Of a DNA stretch of 64,000 nucleotides, positions 41,301-50,324 are shown one piece after another. The notes beneath the pieces were generated by a model that saw nothing but the letters and a program-made list of their open reading frames with translations, was not told the DNA's origin and searched no databases. The DNA lies in the NCBI RefSeq assembly GCF_041807705.1, contig NZ_JBGTYY010000009.1, positions 8,134-72,133 on the forward strand. The letters are read 5' to 3'. The first letter of the stretch is position 1. The number at the start of each line of letters is the position of its first letter. A program made the translations under genes and the position numbers. This DNA is from Mannheimia sp041807705. GTDB taxonomy: Bacteria; Pseudomonadota; Gammaproteobacteria; Enterobacterales; Pasteurellaceae.

Positions 41301-42206
41301 ATGAGTCAAAAATATAGCGTTGCCGTTGTCGGCTTAGGTGCAATGGGTATGGGTGCTGCAAAATCTTGTATCGCAGCAGGTTTAGATACCTACGGTGTAG
41401 ATTTAAATCCAACTTACTTAGAAACCTTAAAAGCAGCCGGTGCAAAAGGTGTTGGCAATAGTGCGGTTGAGTTTGCAGCTGATTTAGACGCAGTACTGTT
41501 ATTAGTTGTGAATGCCAACCAAGTGAACGCTGTGCTATTCGGCGAGAACGGTTTAGCACAACATTTGAAAAAGGGTACTGTAGTAATGGTTTCATCTACC
41601 ATTTCTGCACAAGATGCGAAAGGTATTTCACAGAAATTAACAGATCTTGGCTTAATTATGTTAGATGCCCCTGTTTCAGGTGGTGCAGCTAAGGCAGCAC
41701 AAGGTGAAATGACCGTGATGGCATCAGGCTCAAGTGAAGCGTTTGAGAAACTAAAACCTGTTTTAGATGCCGTTGCAGGAAAAGTCTATAACATCGGCGA
41801 AGAAATTGGCTTAGGTGCAACGGTGAAAATTATCCACCAATTATTAGCTGGTGTACATATTGCCGCAGGTGCAGAAGCGATGGCATTAGCTGCTCGTGCA
41901 GGTATTCCATTAGATCTGATGTACGATGTAGTAACTAACGCTGCAGGTAACTCTTGGATGTTTGAAAACCGTATGAAACACGTTGTTGATGGCGACTACA
42001 CCCCACTTTCAATGGTAGATATTTTCGTAAAAGATTTAGGCTTAGTGAATGACACAGCAAAATCATTACGCTTCCCACTCCATTTAGCAAGCACAGCGTA
42101 CTCAATGTTTACCGAAGCAAGCAACGCAGGTTACGGCAAAGAAGATGACAGTGCGGTCATCAAAATTTTCAGCGGTATTGAGCTACCGAAAAAAGGAGGC
42201 AACTAA
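41301..42206 (+). CDS. ltnD: LtnD, L-threonate dehydrogenase
   Basis: A 301-residue member of the beta-hydroxyacid dehydrogenase family, oxidising L-threonate at C2 to 2-oxo-tetronate. The Rossmann motif VVGLGAMGMGAAKS, the substrate-binding DAPVSGGAAKA and the catalytic-Lys region GLGATVKIIHQLLAG are all present. Context with otnK, otnC and otnI identifies it among similar 3-hydroxyisobutyrate-type enzymes. AGGGAATA precedes the ATG; it shares one base with the next start codon. Confidence 0.92.
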   Translation: MSQKYSVAVVGLGAMGMGAAKSCIAAGLDTYGVDLNPTYLETLKAAGAKGVGNSAVEFAADLDAVLLLVVNANQVNAVLFGENGLAQHLKKGTVVMVSSTISAQDAKGISQKLTDLGLIMLDAPVSGGAAKAAQGEMTVMASGSSEAFEKLKPVLDAVAGKVYNIGEEIGLGATVKIIHQLLAGVHIAAGAEAMALAARAGIPLDLMYDVVTNAAGNSWMFENRMKHVVDGDYTPLSMVDIFVKDLGLVNDTAKSLRFPLHLASTAYSMFTEASNAGYGKEDDSAVIKIFSGIELPKKGGN

Positions 42207-43447
42207 TGCTAGGCATTATTGCAGACGATTTTACTGGTGCGAGCGATATTGCCAGCTTCTTAGTTGAAAATGGCTTACGCACCGTACAGATGAACGGTGT
42301 ACCAAAAACGGCATTAAACGGTGAAGTTGATGCGATTGTAATTAGTTTGAAATCTCGCTCAAACCCGGTTGATGAGGCGATTGCACAATCTTTATCTGCC
42401 CTTGAATGGTTAAAACAAAACGGCTGCACACAATTCTATTTCAAATACTGCTCAACTTTTGACAGTACCGAAAAAGGCAATATCGGCCCAGTTACCGATG
42501 CGTTAATGTCAGCATTAGAAACTGATTTCACCGTAGTAACGCCAGCCTTGCCTATCAATGGTCGTACGATCTTTAACGGCTACTTATTCGTTGGTGATGT
42601 GCTGTTAAGTGAATCAGGTATGCGTAACCATCCAATTACCCCAATGAAAGATGCCAACTTAGTGCGTTTAATGGACGCTCAATCTCAAGGTAAAACAGGT
42701 TTAGTCGCCTATGCTGATGTGATTCAAGGGGCAGAACGTGTGAAAGCTCGCTTTGTAGAATTAAAAGCACAGGGCTACAAATATGCCGTTGTTGATGCCG
42801 CAGACAATTCACAACTTGCGGTACTTGCTGAAGCGGTTGCTGACTTCAAATTAGTTACAGGTGGCTCAGGTTTAGGGGCTTATATGGCGGCTTACCGCTC
42901 AGGCGGCAAGAAAGGAACTCAAGCATTTGTACCAAGCAAAGGCAAAACCGTTGTGCTTTCAGGTTCTTGCTCAGTAATGACGAATAGCCAAGTAAATGCT
43001 TATAAGCAACAAGCCCCAAGCTATTTCTTAGAGGCAGAAAAAGCGATTAACAATCCGAACTATGTAGAAGAAATCTACCAATGGGTGCTTGAGAATTTAG
43101 ATGGCGAACTAGCTCCTCTGGTTTATGCAACTGTTCCGCCAGAACAACTTAAAGAGATCCAAAACCAATTCGGCGGCGATAAAGCCAGCCACGCCATTGA
43201 GAATACCTTTGCCAAACTAGCAGAAAAGCTGCAAGCAGCAGGTGTAACTAACTTTATTACCGCTGGTGGCGAAACCTCAAGCATTGTGGTTCAACAGCTC
43301 GGATTTAGCGGTTTCCACATCGGTAAACAAATTGCACCGGGTGTGCCGTGGTTACAAGCGGTTGAAAAACCAATTTTTCTTGCATTGAAATCAGGGAATT
43401 TCGGAAAAGAAGATTTCTTCTCTTATGCACAAGGAATGTACCAATGA
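42206..43447 (+). CDS. otnK: OtnK, 3-oxo-tetronate 4-kinase
   Basis: A 413-residue four-carbon acid sugar kinase (formerly DUF1537). The N-terminal substrate domain has IADDFTGASDIASFL and YFKYCSTFDSTEKGNIGP; the C-terminal nucleotide domain has VLSGSCSVMTNSQ, ITAGGETSSIVV and APGVPWL. It phosphorylates 3-oxo-tetronate before decarboxylation by OtnC. Start and end overlap neighbours by 1 and 4 bases. Confidence 0.95.
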   Translation: MLGIIADDFTGASDIASFLVENGLRTVQMNGVPKTALNGEVDAIVISLKSRSNPVDEAIAQSLSALEWLKQNGCTQFYFKYCSTFDSTEKGNIGPVTDALMSALETDFTVVTPALPINGRTIFNGYLFVGDVLLSESGMRNHPITPMKDANLVRLMDAQSQGKTGLVAYADVIQGAERVKARFVELKAQGYKYAVVDAADNSQLAVLAEAVADFKLVTGGSGLGAYMAAYRSGGKKGTQAFVPSKGKTVVLSGSCSVMTNSQVNAYKQQAPSYFLEAEKAINNPNYVEEIYQWVLENLDGELAPLVYATVPPEQLKEIQNQFGGDKASHAIENTFAKLAEKLQAAGVTNFITAGGETSSIVVQQLGFSGFHIGKQIAPGVPWLQAVEKPIFLALKSGNFGKEDFFSYAQGMYQ

Positions 43448-44076
43448 CCGAACAAGAACAAAAAATTGAAATGGTAAACCTCGCTCGCTCTTTATTTGAG
43501 CGAGGATATACCGTAGGCGGAGCGGGCAACCTTTCCGTTCGTTTAGATGAAAATCGTATTTTAGTTACGCCAACAGGCTCATCACTTGGGCGACTACAGG
43601 CGGATCGCCTTTCAGTCCTTGATATGGAAGGAAATGTTCTTGAAGGCGATAAACCTTCTAAAGAATCGATTTTCCATTTGGCGATGTACCAAAAAAATCC
43701 ACATTGCAAAGCAATCGTACATCTTCACTCTACTTATTTAACTGCACTTTCGTGCTTGGAAAATCTAGATACTGACAACGCAATGAAAGCCTTCACTCCA
43801 TACTATGTAATGCGTGTGGGTAAACTGCCCGTCATTCCTTACTACCGCCCAGGCGATAGCAATATTGCCCGTGAGTTAGGCGAAAGAGCCTTAGATGGCA
43901 AAGCGTTTTTACTGGCAAATCACGGTGTTGTGGTAACTGGTTCAGATTTGGTTGATGCGGTGGATAACACTGAAGAGCTGGAAGAAACCGCCAAACTTCA
44001 TTTTATTCTACAAGGTCAGAAAGTCCGTTATCTCACTGATGATGAAGTGAACGACCTGAAAAACAGAGGAAAATAA
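43444..44076 (+). CDS. otnC: OtnC, 3-oxo-tetronate 4-phosphate decarboxylase
   Basis: A 210-residue class II aldolase-fold protein that decarboxylates 3-oxo-tetronate 4-phosphate to dihydroxyacetone phosphate. VGGAGNLSVRLDENRILVTPTGSSLG, KESIFHLAMY, VHLHSTYLTAL and LANHGVVVTG carry the zinc site and substrate residues. One base separates it from otnI. Confidence 0.94.
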   Translation: MTEQEQKIEMVNLARSLFERGYTVGGAGNLSVRLDENRILVTPTGSSLGRLQADRLSVLDMEGNVLEGDKPSKESIFHLAMYQKNPHCKAIVHLHSTYLTALSCLENLDTDNAMKAFTPYYVMRVGKLPVIPYYRPGDSNIARELGERALDGKAFLLANHGVVVTGSDLVDAVDNTEELEETAKLHFILQGQKVRYLTDDEVNDLKNRGK

Positions 44077-44077
44077 A

Positions 44078-44854
44078 ATGCCTAAATTTGCAGCAAATCT
44101 CACAATGATGTTTAACGAAGTGCCGTTTTTAGATCGTTTTGAAGCGGCAGCAAAGGCTGGTTTCAAATATGTTGAATACCTTTGGCCTTATGATTATCCG
44201 GCAGCAGAATTGAAAGCCAAACTTGAGCAATATGGCTTAAAACAGGTGTTGTTCAATACCGCAGCCGGCGATGTTGCTCAAGGTGAATGGGGTGTTTCTG
44301 CCATTCCGGGGCGTGAAGCTGATAGCCATCGTGATATTGATTTAGCGTTGGAATATGCCCTCGCATTAGGTTGTGAGAATGTTCACGTTATGGCAGCGGT
44401 CGTGCCAGAAAGCGAAGATCGTGAAGCCTATAAACAAACTTTCATCAAAAATGTGCAATATGCCGCTGATAAATTTAAACCACACGGCATTAAGGTATTA
44501 CTTGAAGCACTTAGCCCAGAAGTGAAACCGAATTATCTGCTTAAAAGCCAGTTTGATACGCTGGAAATTGTAGAAGCAGTGAACCGAGACAATGTTTTTG
44601 TGCAGCTTGACTACTTCCACGCACAGAATGTGGACGGCAATCTTTCTCGCTTAACCGATAAATTAAACGGCAAATTTGCTCATATTCAAATTGCGTCTGT
44701 GCCAGATAGACACGAACCAGACGAAGGCGAAATTAACTACGAATATATTTTCAATAAACTCGATGAAATCGGGTATGAAGGCTATGTGGGTTGTGAGTAT
44801 AAACCACGAGCGGAAACCACCTCAGGACTAGGTTGGTTTGAGCAGTATAAATAA
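44078..44854 (+). CDS. otnI: OtnI, 2-oxo-tetronate isomerase
   Basis: A 258-residue hydroxypyruvate-isomerase-like TIM barrel that interconverts 2-oxo- and 3-oxo-tetronate. FAANLTMMFNEVPFLDRF at the start, EALSPEVKPNYLL, QLDYFHAQ and VGCEYKPRAETTSGLGW near the end match the family, with Glu metal ligands. Alone it would be called hydroxypyruvate isomerase; the operon decides the assignment. Confidence 0.93.
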   Translation: MPKFAANLTMMFNEVPFLDRFEAAAKAGFKYVEYLWPYDYPAAELKAKLEQYGLKQVLFNTAAGDVAQGEWGVSAIPGREADSHRDIDLALEYALALGCENVHVMAAVVPESEDREAYKQTFIKNVQYAADKFKPHGIKVLLEALSPEVKPNYLLKSQFDTLEIVEAVNRDNVFVQLDYFHAQNVDGNLSRLTDKLNGKFAHIQIASVPDRHEPDEGEINYEYIFNKLDEIGYEGYVGCEYKPRAETTSGLGWFEQYK

Positions 44855-44905
44855 TCACAATGATTTACTGATAAATATGTAAATACAACATTAGAAGGAA
44901 ACTTT

Positions 44906-46264
44906 ATGTCAAATGAAATGTTAATTTTGATTGGATTGGCAAGTGTCATTGCACTTCTAGTCATTATGATTAAAGGTAAAGTACACCCATTCCTAGCACT
45001 TGGATTAGTCAGTATTGCAGTTGCTTTAACTGCAGGTATTCCAATGGGTAAAGTGATCCCAACTTTGATTTCAGGTATGGGCAGCACTTTAGGTAGCGTT
45101 GCACTAATCGTAGGTTTAGGAGCAATGCTAGGGAAAATCATTGAAAAATCTCACGGTGCCGATGTATTAGCAAATTGGTTATTACAGCGTTTTGGTGAGA
45201 AAAACGCCCCTTTTGCATTGGGTATGACAGGTTTTATCTTCGGTATCCCAGTTTTCGTTGATGTTGGCTTTATCGTATTGATCCCGATTATTTTTAGTGT
45301 AGCGAGACGTTTGGGGGGAAATATCCTCGTTTATTCTTTACCAATCGGGCTTGCAATGTTACTTGTTCACGTATTACTTCCACCTCACCCAGGTATTGTG
45401 GCTGGAGCTCAGAACTTAAATGCAGATATTGGCTTTGTATTGGGAATTGGCTTAGTAGCAGCTCTACCTGCATATTTAATCGGTCAAAAATTTATTCCGT
45501 TCTTTACAAAAAATAACTTCGTAAAAGTAGTAACTTCAACTGATCTTTTACAGCACCAAAAAGATTTAATCAAAGAGAAAGAGATTGAATTACCTTCTTT
45601 CGGTAAAGTGTTAGCAATGATTTCTTTCCCTCTAATTCTGATCATGTTAGGTACGGTAACGGCGACAGCACTACCAAAAGAGCATATTGTACGTGAAGTA
45701 TTTAGTATGATTGGAAGTTCTCCGTTTGCATTATTTGTTGCAGTCTGTCTTTCTGCTTATGTATTAGGCTTTAGATACGGTTGGACTAAGCATAAATTAG
45801 AAGAAGTACTAGATTCTGCTCTAGCACCGATTGCAGGAATTATTTTAATCACTGGTGCGGGAGGAATGTTTGGTAAAGTATTAGATGCAAGTGGTGTAGG
45901 TAAAGCATTAGCAGACGTATTAGCCAATACGGGCTTACCGTTATTGGTTCTTTCTTTCATACTTTCTGCATTATTGCGTGCAGCACAAGGTTCTGCAACG
46001 GTTGCAACTATTACCACTACAACTATTCTAGCTCCTGCAGCCGTAGCAGCAGGTTATAATGATCTGCAATTAGCACTTCTTACAGCAGCTATTGGTGCAG
46101 GTTCTATGACATTATCCCACGTGAATGATTCACTCTTCTGGGTATGGACTAAATTCTTCAATGTTCCTGTATCCGTAGGCTTAAGAACTTGGACGTTTTT
46201 AACCACTATTTTCGGTGTAATCGCCTTTGCTGTTGTTGGCATTATTTGGATGTTATTCGTTTAA
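44906..46264 (+). CDS. GntP-family permease, probably for L-threonate
   Basis: A 452-residue transporter of the GntP family with about twelve membrane segments: KGKVHPFLALGLVS, GMGSTLGSVALIVGLGAMLG, VLLPPHPGIVAGA and TLSHVNDSLFWVW. H. influenzae has a comparable permease with its tetronate genes. It follows otnI by 51 bp with AGAAGGAAAC upstream of the ATG, and is closed by a hairpin at 46286. Confidence 0.92.
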   Translation: MSNEMLILIGLASVIALLVIMIKGKVHPFLALGLVSIAVALTAGIPMGKVIPTLISGMGSTLGSVALIVGLGAMLGKIIEKSHGADVLANWLLQRFGEKNAPFALGMTGFIFGIPVFVDVGFIVLIPIIFSVARRLGGNILVYSLPIGLAMLLVHVLLPPHPGIVAGAQNLNADIGFVLGIGLVAALPAYLIGQKFIPFFTKNNFVKVVTSTDLLQHQKDLIKEKEIELPSFGKVLAMISFPLILIMLGTVTATALPKEHIVREVFSMIGSSPFALFVAVCLSAYVLGFRYGWTKHKLEEVLDSALAPIAGIILITGAGGMFGKVLDASGVGKALADVLANTGLPLLVLSFILSALLRAAQGSATVATITTTTILAPAAVAAGYNDLQLALLTAAIGAGSMTLSHVNDSLFWVWTKFFNVPVSVGLRTWTFLTTIFGVIAFAVVGIIWMLFV

Positions 46265-46285
46265 TATCACTCTGTTACTGCTTAA

Positions 46286-46314
46286 AATCCGCCTCTTATG
46301 AGGTGGGTTTTTTT
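46286..46314 (+). terminator. Terminator after threonate permease
   Basis: AATCCGCCTC-TTAT-GAGGTGGGTT with one G-T pair, followed by a T-run, just before the next start codon. The hydrolase genes downstream would depend on read-through or another promoter. Confidence 0.8.
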
Positions 46315-46325
46315 AGGAGAAAACT

Positions 46326-47666
46326 ATGCTGAAAAAAACACTTTTATTTACGCTATTACTTTCTCACTCCCTCTATGCAGAGGATATGATTCAGGAAAAT
46401 AAATCAGTAAATATTACGCTGCTTGCCGAAATCACCGCTCAAGGGCAAAAAATTAACGGATTGGCGTTGGAATACCCTGAAAATGTGCTGTCGGGTAGCG
46501 ATCTTCGCCAACTTTACCAAGTCCAAACCAGTTTAGACAATGCGGAAAAGGAAAGCCGTTCAGTATTGAAAGCCTATGTGAATGCCGAGCCAAAAACGAC
46601 CGCACTTCCGAAAGCCGGTAAATTTGTGATTGTTGAATTGGATACGGCAGATAAAAATGCGGCAACTTATAGCGTAAAAGATGCCAATAAAGCACCGATG
46701 AAGTTTAAATCCAAAGATGAAAACGGCAACATTATAGCAACCGAGAAAGTACAAGCGGTCAAAATTCCTGAATTTTTTGCAAATCGTTTAGCCTATTCGG
46801 TAGAACAAAAAGGCTTACTCAAATTAACTAATGGCACAACCTTAGGCAAAGCAGAGTGGACACAAACTGCTGAGCCTGAAAAAATCAAAACCACTTACCT
46901 TGACGATTTCAAAACAAAACAAGTGAACTTAGATAAGCCTGAAAATAAGCTGAACTATCGGCTCTATTCGCCTTTGCAAAAAAATGGCGAAAAATACCCG
47001 CTTGTGATTTTCCTACACGGTTCAGGGCAAGTGGGTTCCGATAATCTTGCTCACTTAATTTCCAGTAAAGGGGCGATTGCAACCTTACCTTATGAGCCAA
47101 GTTTTGTGCTGGCACCGCAATACGACCAAGTCTTCGACCCATTTGATAATGCCGCCAAGGGGCAAAAAGGCGGTATTCACTGGCAAACGGAAAATCGTAT
47201 CAATCTCGTGTTAAAAATGATTGATGAAACCCTCAAAGCCAACCCACAAATTGATACCAGCCGCATCTATGTGAATGGATTATCTCGTGGGGCAGAGGGC
47301 GGATTAAACCTGTTACTCGCTCGCCCGAATTTCTTTGCAGGAGCATTGTTAATGAGCGGCCGCGAAGCCTATACAAACGAATGGGTAGATGGCAATGCTA
47401 CCATAGAAAATTTAGCGGCAATTAAAGATTTACCGATTTGGTTCTTCCACAGCAAAGAAGACAAAGTCTCGCCTGTGAAAGGTTCTCGTATCAACTACCA
47501 AATTCTACACGAGCAGCTTAATGCCCCAAATGTGAAATACACCGAATTTAGCTTTGAACAAGCCGGCGACAACGGTATTGTCAATAACAACCCTCACAAC
47601 ACTTGGGACGCTGTGTATAACAGCCCTGAAGTGATTGAGTGGTTACTTCAACAAAAACGCCCATAG
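46326..47666 (+). CDS. Secreted alpha/beta hydrolase (PHB-depolymerase/prolyl-oligopeptidase-like)
   Basis: A 446-residue periplasmic protein. The signal peptide is MLKKTLLFTLLLSHSLYA. An N-terminal beta-rich domain (about residues 20-190) precedes the hydrolase: YPLVIFLHGSGQVGSDN (oxyanion loop), YVNGLSRGAEGGLNLL (nucleophile elbow G-x-S-x-G), FHSKEDKVSPV (acid) and NNPHNTWDAVY (His). It looks like a carbohydrate or hydroxyacid esterase. It lies directly after the threonate permease, so an ester or lactone that releases threonate is an attractive but unproven substrate. Confidence 0.82.
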   Translation: MLKKTLLFTLLLSHSLYAEDMIQENKSVNITLLAEITAQGQKINGLALEYPENVLSGSDLRQLYQVQTSLDNAEKESRSVLKAYVNAEPKTTALPKAGKFVIVELDTADKNAATYSVKDANKAPMKFKSKDENGNIIATEKVQAVKIPEFFANRLAYSVEQKGLLKLTNGTTLGKAEWTQTAEPEKIKTTYLDDFKTKQVNLDKPENKLNYRLYSPLQKNGEKYPLVIFLHGSGQVGSDNLAHLISSKGAIATLPYEPSFVLAPQYDQVFDPFDNAAKGQKGGIHWQTENRINLVLKMIDETLKANPQIDTSRIYVNGLSRGAEGGLNLLLARPNFFAGALLMSGREAYTNEWVDGNATIENLAAIKDLPIWFFHSKEDKVSPVKGSRINYQILHEQLNAPNVKYTEFSFEQAGDNGIVNNNPHNTWDAVYNSPEVIEWLLQQKRP

Positions 47667-47677
47667 AGGACTTTATT

Positions 47678-48352
47678 ATGACTTATCAATATCTTTCTTA
47701 TCCATTAGATGTGAATGACCCTGGTTTTCCCGGCGAGCCGACATTGAGCTTAGAAACTTGTACGAGTACTGATAAAGGTGATGTGTATAACAGCTCTAAA
47801 ATTCATCTGTTTAACCATTTTGGATCGCACTTTGATGCCCCTCGCCATTTTAATCCGAATGGTGTAACAATTACGGAGCTGCCACTTTCGCAATTTATCT
47901 ATGAAAAACCCTTGTTGTTAGATATTCCAAAGCAATCAGGGCAAATGATTGAACCTGAGGATTTACAACCGCATTTAGCTGCTATTCAACAAGCTGATTT
48001 GTTATTGATCCGCACAGGTTTTGAACAGCTACGCAAGGAAAACCCAAGCGAATATGCTCATAACGGTGGAGCTGTAAGCATTCAATGTGCCGAATTTTTG
48101 ATTAAAGATGCAGCAAATTTGAAAGCGATTGGATTTGATTTTATTTCGCTTGCTTCCCCAGCTCACCCTGATCACGGTGTAAAAGCCCATCAAGTTATGC
48201 TTGGAATGTATAGCTCGAATTTTATCTGCATTATTGAGGATTTAATGTTATCGGAAGTAAACGCAGAGAAACTCAAAAAAGTGTTTGCTTTACCTTTACG
48301 AGTAAAAGGCGTTGATAGCTCGCAAGTTACAGTCTTGGCAGAAATCCAATAG
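47678..48352 (+). CDS. Cyclase-family (kynurenine-formamidase-like) metal hydrolase
   Basis: A 224-residue cytoplasmic protein of the cyclase family (PF04199 type). The metal motif HLFNHFGSHFDAPRHF follows the usual H-x-G-[TS]-H-x-D-x-P-x-H pattern, and GFDFISLASPAHPDHG is also typical. The family includes arylformamidases and lactone-type hydrolases. The ATG at 47678 is preceded by GAGGA; an upstream GTG reading overlaps the previous gene. Substrate unknown. Confidence 0.85.
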   Translation: MTYQYLSYPLDVNDPGFPGEPTLSLETCTSTDKGDVYNSSKIHLFNHFGSHFDAPRHFNPNGVTITELPLSQFIYEKPLLLDIPKQSGQMIEPEDLQPHLAAIQQADLLLIRTGFEQLRKENPSEYAHNGGAVSIQCAEFLIKDAANLKAIGFDFISLASPAHPDHGVKAHQVMLGMYSSNFICIIEDLMLSEVNAEKLKKVFALPLRVKGVDSSQVTVLAEIQ

Positions 48353-48360
48353 GAAAAAAG

Positions 48361-50154
48361 ATGAAAACAAGTAAATTTAGCTTAGTGTTAGCCATTATTT
48401 TCTTAGCATTGAGTTTTATCAGTAGTTATATTGGCTCATTGATTGAGCGGGATTTCGGCAGAATTGATGTTTCAACCGTGAGCTTTATGACGGAGCAGAA
48501 TCAACCGATGATAGCCAAACTCTATCGTCCGATCTCTGCAACTGAAAACTCGCCTAAACCTGCCCTCTTGGCATTGCACGGTTATCAAAGCGATAAAGAA
48601 GCCACCAATACTTTTGGTGCATTAGAACTGGCAAAGCGAGGTTTTGTAGTATTAGCCATTGACCACTTTGGTCACGGCTACTCAACAAAATTACCAGCCT
48701 CGAATAAAACGATCAGCGGTGCAAATAATGGCTATCAATATTTAAAAACGCTTCCTTTCGTTGATAAGGAAAAACTGGGGATCTTTGGGCATTCCACAGG
48801 GGCATTAAATGCGATCCGAGTAGCAAAACTAAACCCTGATCACAAAGCAGTAAATGGTTTAAGTAGCAATGGTGGCGATAAAGAGTTAAACAACTACTTA
48901 TTAACACAGGGGTTATATGAAGAAATTGGAATTTATCGGGAAAAAACGTTCCCAGTAAAAGATCTTGTAAATAATGAAGCAAGATTGACCGCTTTCTCAT
49001 TGTCTAGTGGTGAAAACTTGAAATGGGATCATACTTACGGCAACTTCAATGCTGGTTCAGCACGCCGAGCAGCCTTAGTTGATGGCACGCATTTAGGTGT
49101 AATGATCGCAGAACACAGTAATAAAGAAGCAATTCTTTGGTTTAACCAAGCTCTCCAAAATGGCGAAAAAGGAGAAGGCTGGATTGAGCCTGAGCAACAA
49201 ACCTATTGGTATAAAGAGTTTAGTGGCCTATTTGCCCTATTTTTTGCTGTTATTTCTGCATTGTTTTTAGCAAATCATTTACTAAAAGCCCCTTATTTTG
49301 CTGCGGCAACACAAACCGTTACTACCAAGATGGCAATCACACCAAGCCGTTGGCGGTTATTTGCAGTAATTAATATTGCAGTTACTATCGTACTTTATCC
49401 TTTATTAACCCAATGGGGTGGAGCGAATGAACCCATTGCTGCAAAATTGAGCTTTATGCCTTTAGAGATGGGGAATGGAATTATCACTTGGCTGTCGGTT
49501 AGTGCTGTGATTAACTTCCTGTTTTTCTTCCTTTGGAAAAAAACAAGCACGATTTCATTAGCAGAATTTGGCGTATTAAGCCACTTTAGTACAAGTAAAG
49601 TTATCGGACGCAATTTAATGCTAAGTATAGTGTTAGTTATTTGGCTCTATGCTATCGCCTTTATTGCTCATTCAATTTGGGGGACGGAATTACGCTTCTT
49701 ATGGCCGTTACTAAAACCATTAACGATAGAACGCTTTGAACTATTTTTCATTTATTGGATACCAATTTTGCTCTTCTTCCTCAGTTTTAATGGTTTAATT
49801 GTATCTGTACAAATGAAACAGCCATTATCAAGCAGTTTTGCCTCAACCCTCTTGAGTTGGTCATTCAAAACCATCTTATTTGCTGCAGGTGGATTAGTCA
49901 TTTTATGGTTATTCCATTTTGTACCGAACTTTATGCAAATAGGGCCGGGTTTTGACATACTCGGATTGCCTCAATTTGGTGGTCGATGGATGATGATGTT
50001 AGCAGTTATTATTCCACAGTTTGTGGTATTTACGATTATCAACCACTGGTGTTACCTTAAAACTGGCTATATCTACTTAGGGGTGTTTTTTACCTCAATG
50101 TTGATGGCTTGGATTATGGTTGGTGGGCAAGTAATCGGACGGTTTTTAGCCTAA
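48361..50154 (+). CDS. Alpha/beta hydrolase fused to a polytopic membrane domain
   Basis: A 597-residue membrane protein. One N-terminal membrane segment is followed by a hydrolase domain (about residues 40-290) with LLALHGYQSDKEATN, AIDHFGHGYS and the elbow GIFGHSTGALNAI. The C-terminal 300 residues hold about eight hydrophobic segments, including FSGLFALFFAVISALFLANH and WMMMLAVIIPQFVVF. By topology the hydrolase probably faces the periplasm. I do not recognise a named family. It ends the hydrolase group before a strong terminator. Confidence 0.8.
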   Translation: MKTSKFSLVLAIIFLALSFISSYIGSLIERDFGRIDVSTVSFMTEQNQPMIAKLYRPISATENSPKPALLALHGYQSDKEATNTFGALELAKRGFVVLAIDHFGHGYSTKLPASNKTISGANNGYQYLKTLPFVDKEKLGIFGHSTGALNAIRVAKLNPDHKAVNGLSSNGGDKELNNYLLTQGLYEEIGIYREKTFPVKDLVNNEARLTAFSLSSGENLKWDHTYGNFNAGSARRAALVDGTHLGVMIAEHSNKEAILWFNQALQNGEKGEGWIEPEQQTYWYKEFSGLFALFFAVISALFLANHLLKAPYFAAATQTVTTKMAITPSRWRLFAVINIAVTIVLYPLLTQWGGANEPIAAKLSFMPLEMGNGIITWLSVSAVINFLFFFLWKKTSTISLAEFGVLSHFSTSKVIGRNLMLSIVLVIWLYAIAFIAHSIWGTELRFLWPLLKPLTIERFELFFIYWIPILLFFLSFNGLIVSVQMKQPLSSSFASTLLSWSFKTILFAAGGLVILWLFHFVPNFMQIGPGFDILGLPQFGGRWMMMLAVIIPQFVVFTIINHWCYLKTGYIYLGVFFTSMLMAWIMVGGQVIGRFLA

Positions 50155-50171
50155 TTTACTAAATATATACC

Positions 50172-50204
50172 AAGAGCTAATCTTATGATGATTAGCTCTT
50201 TTTT
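50172..50204 (+). terminator. Terminator after membrane hydrolase
   Basis: AAGAGCTAAT (50172-50181) pairs with ATTAGCTCTT (50191-50200), followed by T-residues. Confidence 0.9.
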
Positions 50205-50324
50205 AATCTTCTTATTAAAAACATTCCTTATAATCAAAAGTTATACAAAATAGCTTCTTATGATTCCCTTTCTTAATTATTTTTCTGCAAAATGCTTTCA
50301 TAAATAACTTAAGGTTACGCATAT

